Shown here: positions 59,915-64,000 of the stretch, in pieces
Layout: the number at the start of each line of letters is the position of its first letter
How positions within the stretch are numbered: position 1 is the stretch's first letter
NCBI RefSeq assembly: GCF_044465595.1
Contig: NZ_JBITLV010000006.1
Location: 310,001 to 374,000 of the forward strand
Source of the DNA: Spongisporangium articulatum
Lineage (GTDB): Bacteria > Actinomycetota > Actinomycetes > Actinomycetales > Kineosporiaceae
Direction of reading: 5' to 3'
DNA: 64,000 nucleotides
Position numbers and translations under genes: made by a program
Notes under the pieces: generated by a model
Databases searched by the model: none
The model's input: the letters and a program-made list of their open reading frames with translations, nothing else
What the model was told of the DNA's origin: nothing

Positions 59915-60880
59915 ATGGAGCAGCGGTACGTCGGCCGGACCGGGTTGCGTGTCTCCCGGCTCGGCCTGGGCACCCTCACCTGGGGCCGGGACACCCGCGA
60001 GGAGGAGGCCGGCGAGCAGCTGCGCGAGCTCCTGGAGGCCGGCGGCGACCTGGTCGACGTCGGCACCGGCTACGGCGACGGAGCCGCCGAGGAGGTCCTG
60101 GGCAAGCTGATCGGGCCACTCGCGCACCGCGACGAGCTGGTGATCAGCGCCAAGGCCGTGGTACCCAGCTACGCCACCGGGCCGGACCTGTCCCGCCGTT
60201 CGGTGATCGCCGCGCTCGACGCCACTCTGACCCGGCTCGGCGTGGACCACGTCGACCTCTGGACGGCGCCCGGCTGGTCCAGCCACGTCCCGCTGGCGGA
60301 GACGCTCTCGGCGCTGGAGACCGCCGTCCGCTCGGGCCGGGCCCGCTACGCCGGGCTGGCCAACGTGGACGGCTGGCAGGCCACCCTGGCCACCGCGACC
60401 GCCTCGGGAGGTGCGGTCCCCACGGGCGGCGCCGCGCCCGGCGTCCCGGTGGCCGTGCAGACCGAGTACTCGCTGCTGTGCCGGGGGCCCGAGCGCGAGT
60501 TGTTGCCGGCCGCGCGGCACCTGGGGCTGGGCGTGATCGGCTGGTCGCCGCTGGGGCGCGGGGTGTTGACCGGCAAGTACCGGGCGGGGACGCCGGCCGA
60601 CAGCCGGGCCGCGTCACCGCACCTGGCCCGGTTCGTCCAGCCGTACCTGGAGCGCGGGCCGCGCCGCGTGGTGGACGCTCTCGTCACCGCGGCCGACGGG
60701 CTGGGCTGCGACCCGCTGGACGTCGCCCTCGGCTGGGTGCTGAACCGCCCGGGCGTCTCGGCCGTGCTGGTCGGGGCCCGGACGGCGGCTCAGTTCCGGG
60801 CGTCGCTGGCGGCCGAGGAGACCGAGCTGCCCGCCGAGATCGTCAACGCGCTGAACGAGATCTCGGCGCCGCCGAGCTGA
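59915..60880 (+). CDS. Aldo/keto reductase
   Basis: A 321-residue NADPH-dependent TIM-barrel reductase. MEQRYVGRTGLRVSRLGLGT is the usual start, the active-site region is LVDVGTGYGDGAAEEVLGKL (Tyr) with lysine in ELVISAKAV, and the nucleotide-binding end is LNRPGVSAVLVGARTAAQF. Substrate unknown. ATG with TAGGTT eight bases before, so likely leaderless. It overlaps the convergent gene for the acidic protein by 38 bases at its 3' end. Confidence 0.93.
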   Translation: MEQRYVGRTGLRVSRLGLGTLTWGRDTREEEAGEQLRELLEAGGDLVDVGTGYGDGAAEEVLGKLIGPLAHRDELVISAKAVVPSYATGPDLSRRSVIAALDATLTRLGVDHVDLWTAPGWSSHVPLAETLSALETAVRSGRARYAGLANVDGWQATLATATASGGAVPTGGAAPGVPVAVQTEYSLLCRGPERELLPAARHLGLGVIGWSPLGRGVLTGKYRAGTPADSRAASPHLARFVQPYLERGPRRVVDALVTAADGLGCDPLDVALGWVLNRPGVSAVLVGARTAAQFRASLAAEETELPAEIVNALNEISAPPS

Positions 60881-61316
60881 GCTCGTCCTCGTGCGACTCG
60901 TGCGAGTCGTCGGCCGACGTCTCGTCCTCGTCGAGGTAGTCGTCCTCGTCGTCCGGTTCGTCGACGTCGTCCAGTTCGTCGAGCTCGTCCTCGATCTCGT
61001 CGTCGAGGTCGTCCTCGTCGAGGTCGTCCAGCTCGTCCTCGTCGTCGAGGTCCTCGTCGTCGAGGTCCTCGTCGTCCTCGTCGTCCTCGTCGTCGTCCTC
61101 GCGGGCGTCCGCCTCGTCGTCGAACAGGACCATCGGAGTGGCCTCGTCGTAGGCCTGGTAGAGGGAGTCGTCGTAGACCTCGAAGGCCGCGGCGAGCCGT
61201 TCGTAGGCCGTCACGACCGCCGGGTCGTCGTCCCCACGGCGGGCGGCCGCCGCTTCCAGGTGCGCCTCGAGGGCCGCGACCAACCGGTCGAGCGCAGCCC
61301 GGGGCTCCGTCGTCAT
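60843..61316 (-). CDS. Extremely acidic Asp/Glu-rich protein
   Basis: A 157-residue protein. The first 65 residues form an ordered helical region (ALDRLVAALEAHLEAAAARR, AYERLAAAFEVYDDSLYQAY). Residues about 68-140 are almost entirely Asp and Glu with regular leucines. Net charge is strongly negative. No enzymatic motif. It is divergent from the DUF5703 gene over 38 bases, a neighbourhood (aldo/keto reductase, acidic protein, DUF5703, M20) common in actinobacteria. ATG start. Confidence 0.78.
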   Translation of the reverse strand: MTTEPRAALDRLVAALEAHLEAAAARRGDDDPAVVTAYERLAAAFEVYDDSLYQAYDEATPMVLFDDEADAREDDDEDDEDDEDLDDEDLDDEDELDDLDEDDLDDEIEDELDELDDVDEPDDEDDYLDEDETSADDSHESHEDELSSAAPRSRSAR

Positions 61317-61354
61317 GGCACGACCGTAGCGGTTCGTGATGACATGGAGACACT

Positions 61355-61591
61355 ATGAGCGATCTGGAACGCGAACCGGCGCGTCGCGGGCAGCAGCCCC
61401 GCTCGGGCGCCGACTACGAGTACCGGCTCGTCGTGATGCCCCGGGGCACCACTCGGGCCGAGGCCCGGAAGGTCCTCACGGACCACGCCGAGTACGGCCG
61501 CTGGGAGCTGGCCCGCGTCCAACTGATGTTCGGCGGCGCCCGGAAGGTCTGGCTGCGCAGAAGGATCATCCGCGTGACCCGCAGCGCTTAG
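61355..61591 (+). CDS. DUF5703 family protein
   Basis: A 78-residue protein of the DUF5703 family. The core YEYRLVVMPRGTTRAEARKV, then LTDHAEYGRWELARVQLMFG and GARKVWLRRRIIRV, is nearly the whole protein. Small basic protein, no signal or TM segment, function unknown. Its stop overlaps that of the M20 peptidase by four bases on the opposite strand. Divergent from the acidic protein. Confidence 0.88.
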   Translation: MSDLEREPARRGQQPRSGADYEYRLVVMPRGTTRAEARKVLTDHAEYGRWELARVQLMFGGARKVWLRRRIIRVTRSA

Positions 61592-62961
61592 GACAGGTCC
61601 AGGAACCGGTCGAAGACCTTCACCCCGAACTTCAACGACTCCAGCGGCACGCGCTCGTCGACCCCGTGGAACATGCCGGGGAAGTCGAGGTCGGCCGGCA
61701 GCTGCAGCGGCACGAACCCGTACCCGTTGATCCCGATCTTCGCGAACGACTTGTTGTCCGTACCCGCCGACAGGCAGTACGGCAGGACGGTGGCGCCCGC
61801 GTCGGCCTCCAGCAGCGAACGCTGCATGGCCGAGACCAGCGGCCCGGAGAACGGCGACTCGACGGCGGCGTCGCGGTGCACCACCTCGAACCGCACGTGC
61901 GGGCCGGCCAGTTCGCGCAGGGTCTCCATCAGGTGCTCCTCGCGGCCCGGCAGGAAGCGGCAGTCGAGCAGCGCGGTCGCCGCGCCGGGGATGACGTTGT
62001 GCTTGTACCCGGCGTTCAGCACGGTCGGGTTCGACGTGTTGCGCACCGTCGACTCCAGCCAGCGGGCCGCAGTCCCGAACAACTCGGTCAACGCGTCGAG
62101 GTCGACGCCCTCCGTGCCGTCCTCGGCCCGGGTGATCAGCTCTCGCCCGGTCACGTCACGCACCCCGGTGAAGAACCCCTTCACGGAGACCGGCACCTCG
62201 ACCGGCCATCGGTGCGCCCCGATCCGGCCGATCGCCTCGGCGAGCCGGGTGACGGCGTTCTCGGGGTTGATCTGCGAACCGTGCCCGGCCCGCCCGTCGG
62301 CGGTGAGTTTCAGCCAGGCGAGGCCCTTTTCGGCGGTCTGCAACAGGTAGGTGCGGCGGCCCAGCAGGTCGACGGAGAAGCCGCCGACCTCGCTGACCGC
62401 GTCGCTGACGCCCTCGAACAGGTCGCGGTGCTCGCGCACCAACCACTGCGCGCCGTAGCTGCCACCCGCCTCCTCGTCGGCCAGGAACGCGACCACCAGA
62501 TCACGCGGCGGCTTGCGCCCCTGCCGGACCCGCTCGCGCACGATGGACAGCAGGATCGCGTCCATGTCCTTCATGTCGACGGCGCCGCGCCCCCACAGGC
62601 AGTCGTCGCGGATCTCCCCCGAGAACGGGTCGACCTGCCAGTCCGCGGCCTGCGCCGGGACGACGTCGAGATGCCCGTGCACGAGCAACGCCGGGCGGGA
62701 CGGGTCCTCTCCTGCGACCCGGGTGACGACGCTGGTGCGCCCGGTCGCCCGTTCGAAGAGCTGGACGTCGAGCCCGACCTCGTCGAGCAGACCGGCCACG
62801 TGCTCGGCCGCCTTGCGCTCGCCGGGCCCCGAGTCGTCCCCGTAGTTGCTGGTGTCGATGCGCAGCAGGTCCTGGCAGATGGTGACGACCTCGTCGGTCG
62901 CCGGGGGCGCCGGACGGGGCGCGGGGACGTCGGCGGGGGTCGGCGCCGCAGGCCTTCTCAT
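61588..62961 (-). CDS. M20 family metallopeptidase (ArgE/DapE/carboxypeptidase type)
   Basis: A 457-residue dinuclear zinc hydrolase, with ATG 62961. Metal and catalytic motifs are LLVHGHLDVVP, GRGAVDMKDMD and VAFLADEEAGGSYGAQ; a dimerisation domain (about 210-330) is inserted, and the last ligand His lies in PGMFHGVDERVPLESL. It may cleave N-acyl amino acids or dipeptides; the family also contains DapE, but nothing ties it to lysine synthesis here. The N-terminal 25 residues are Pro/Ala-rich. Confidence 0.92.
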   Translation of the reverse strand: MRRPAAPTPADVPAPRPAPPATDEVVTICQDLLRIDTSNYGDDSGPGERKAAEHVAGLLDEVGLDVQLFERATGRTSVVTRVAGEDPSRPALLVHGHLDVVPAQAADWQVDPFSGEIRDDCLWGRGAVDMKDMDAILLSIVRERVRQGRKPPRDLVVAFLADEEAGGSYGAQWLVREHRDLFEGVSDAVSEVGGFSVDLLGRRTYLLQTAEKGLAWLKLTADGRAGHGSQINPENAVTRLAEAIGRIGAHRWPVEVPVSVKGFFTGVRDVTGRELITRAEDGTEGVDLDALTELFGTAARWLESTVRNTSNPTVLNAGYKHNVIPGAATALLDCRFLPGREEHLMETLRELAGPHVRFEVVHRDAAVESPFSGPLVSAMQRSLLEADAGATVLPYCLSAGTDNKSFAKIGINGYGFVPLQLPADLDFPGMFHGVDERVPLESLKFGVKVFDRFLDLS

Positions 62962-63091
62962 GCGATTTCCTCCCGAGCCGGAACACCCGGCCAGGTCCGC
63001 ACCGGGTTGGGGCCACCGTAGTCGTGAACGGAGTCTGAAAGCGCGTCCGTGGCTTCCCACGACGTCTGTCAAGTGGCCTAAGCTGACACCG

Positions 63092-63129
63092 CTGGGCGGC
63101 ACTGTCTTCCCCGTGGCGGTGCCGCCCAG
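63092..63129. promoter_or_regulatory. Hairpin/dyad in the M20-copper gene divergent interval
   Basis: CTGGGCGGCAC (63092-63102) and GTGCCGCCCAG (63119-63129) are exactly complementary with a 16-base loop. It lies 35-72 bases before the membrane-protein GTG and may be an operator for a metal regulator. TAGGGT at 63151-63156, seven bases before that GTG, is the likely -10. Confidence 0.45.
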
Positions 63130-63163
63130 TCTCACGACGACGGCTGGGTCTAGGGTTTCCGCC

Positions 63164-63805
63164 GTGAGTCCAGACCGCGGTGTCGCGCGTGCCGGGCGCG
63201 TCACAGCGTTCACCGCCGCCGCTCTCACCCTCGCAGCCACTGCCCACGTCGCCGCCGGCGGACATCTCGACCTCGTCCTGCTGCCCGTGCTGATCCCGCT
63301 CGTCGCGGCCCTCGTCGACGTGGCCGCGGCCCGGCGCCTGGGGCCCGTGGCCCTCCTGGCCCTGACCGGGGTGGTCCAACTGGGTTCCCACCTGGCCTTC
63401 ATGGCCGGGGCGACAGCGCCCGGGTCCAGCATGAGCAGCATGCCGGGCATGCCCGGCATGGACATGCCCGTGTCGACCACGACCGCGCACACGATCGAGC
63501 ACGCCGCCCACCGGTCAGCCGGTCACGACCTGGTCCTGCCGCTCGACGCGATGACGGCCACCCACGCCGTCGCCGCCGTCGCCCTGGCCCTCCTGCTGGC
63601 CCGCGGCGAGTCGGCGCTGTGGGCCCTGGCCGCGCACCTGGCCTGGACCTTCCGCCTCCCCCGCCTCCCGCGGCCGGTGCCGGTCGCCCCGCCGGCCGCT
63701 CCCGTCGTCCCGGCCCTGCGGGCGCCGCGCCCGCACCCCTTCCTGCGCACGGTCTCCAGGCGGGGCCCGCCCGGTGGGCCGCGCGCCGCCGTCCGCACGA
63801 CCTGA
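63164..63805 (+). CDS. Membrane protein with Met/His-rich loop (copper-associated)
   Basis: A 213-residue membrane protein from GTG 63164. About four TM helices: VTAFTAAALTLAATAHVAA, LVLLPVLIPLVAALVDVAA, VALLALTGVVQLGSHLAFMA, VAAVALALLLA. Between the third and fourth lies SMSSMPGMPGMDMPVS then AHTIEHAAHRSAGHD, a Met- and His-rich segment of the kind that binds copper. The tail is Pro/Arg-rich and cytosolic. A YcnI gene follows 73 bases later, which supports a copper role. Exact family not recognised. Confidence 0.75.
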   Translation: MSPDRGVARAGRVTAFTAAALTLAATAHVAAGGHLDLVLLPVLIPLVAALVDVAAARRLGPVALLALTGVVQLGSHLAFMAGATAPGSSMSSMPGMPGMDMPVSTTTAHTIEHAAHRSAGHDLVLPLDAMTATHAVAAVALALLLARGESALWALAAHLAWTFRLPRLPRPVPVAPPAAPVVPALRAPRPHPFLRTVSRRGPPGGPRAAVRTT

Positions 63806-63878
63806 ACCCTCGGGTGGAGCGGATCGTCGGCGTGCCCGGATCACGTCACGACTTCCCTTACCCATCAGGAGTTCTCGC

Positions 63879-64000
63879 ATGTCCCCACGCATCATCGGCA
63901 CCGGCCTGCTCACGGCCGGTCTCGTCCTGGTCCCGGTCGCGGCCCAGGCCCACGTCCGGGTGATCCCGGAGTCCACCGCCGCGGAAGGCTTCTCCAAACT
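63879..64000 (+). CDS. YcnI family copper-binding protein (partial, 5' end)
   Basis: Only the first 40 codons are in the window. ATG 63879 begins a Sec signal peptide (IIGTGLLTAGLVLVPVAAQA) with cleavage before AHVRVIPESTAAEGFSKL. A His at the second mature position followed by V.P.......F is the YcnI (DUF1775) start, where the N-terminal histidine brace binds Cu(II). AGGAG lies at the right distance. The rest, including the C-terminal anchor, lies beyond the window. Confidence 0.8.
   Translation, partial: MSPRIIGTGLLTAGLVLVPVAAQAHVRVIPESTAAEGFSK

Noticed and set aside
60890..61130. Tandem DNA repeat of CTCGTC/GTCGTC units
   Set aside because: It is the coding consequence of the Asp/Glu tract in the minus-strand gene, not an independent repeat element.

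Overview
This 64 kb window is a chromosomal backbone segment from a very GC-rich actinobacterium. Four independent markers show this: a complete Pup-proteasome locus (mpa, dop, pup, prcB, prcA, pafA, pafB, pafC), the mycothiol ligase gene mshC, the actinobacterial RNA polymerase-binding protein RbpA, and a luciferase-like oxidoreductase of the F420-dependent type. From memory, the order rbpA, ppm, 5'-3' exonuclease, helY, tatC, tatA, pafC, pafB, pafA, prcA, prcB, pup, dop, mpa, trmI, metH, PAC2, mshC, uppP, M20 peptidase matches the Rv2050-Rv2141c region of Mycobacterium tuberculosis. The genus cannot be fixed from the sequence; it is probably a non-mycobacterial Actinomycetia (Frankia, Kineosporia or Geodermatophilus-like). 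No rRNA, tRNA, CRISPR array, transposase or phage gene was seen.

Layout. 1-8 kb is accessory: a LysR regulator divergent from a dihydrodipicolinate synthase family gene, a ribbon-helix-helix regulator with a DUF4097 protein, a lipid-linked glycan flippase, a D,D-carboxypeptidase and a UMF1-type MFS transporter. 8-12 kb holds rbpA convergent with fxsA, then the polyprenol-phosphate mannose synthase and apolipoprotein N-acyltransferase pair for mannosylation and lipoprotein maturation. 12-14 kb holds an amidohydrolase and an Lrp regulator. 14-24 kb carries a 5'-3' exonuclease, a HelY helicase, a lipid kinase, TatC and TatA, two small proteins, PafC and PafB. 24-28 kb holds a DUF3866 protein, an acyltransferase and two FKBP prolyl isomerases. 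27-38 kb is the pupylation and proteasome locus, split by a four-gene insertion (DUF3054 protein, Asp/Glu/hydantoin racemase, NCS1 permease, GntR regulator). 38-47 kb has tRNA m1A58 methyltransferase, a site-2 protease, a MacB-like exporter, a MerR regulator, a CrgA-like protein and an AlkB-type hydroxylase. 47-64 kb has a HAD hydrolase, MetH, PAC2, AraC, MshC, a winged-helix/membrane-protein cassette, SCO1664, DUF3090, a histidine phosphatase, UppP, an F420-type oxidoreductase, an aldo/keto reductase, a very acidic protein, DUF5703, an M20 peptidase and the start of a copper-type pair (Met/His-rich membrane protein plus YcnI).

The central theme is targeted proteolysis. Pup is deamidated by Dop, ligated to lysines by PafA, and threaded by the Mpa ring into the PrcAB core; PafBC is the DNA-damage regulator that co-occurs with it. 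Secretion and envelope genes (Tat, Lnt, Ppm, UppP) share the backbone.

The non-coding DNA is rich in structure. A TANNNT hexamer lies 6-8 bases before the start codon of at least ten genes, which suggests leaderless transcripts. There is a perfect palindrome exactly at the pafA start, two 11-bp-phased direct-repeat arrays, a 59-bp tandem repeat family with hairpins, a GGAAC-N18-GTT thiol-stress type promoter before rbpA, and two long palindromes that share their ends. All function calls rest on reading the translated sequences; no database search was run.
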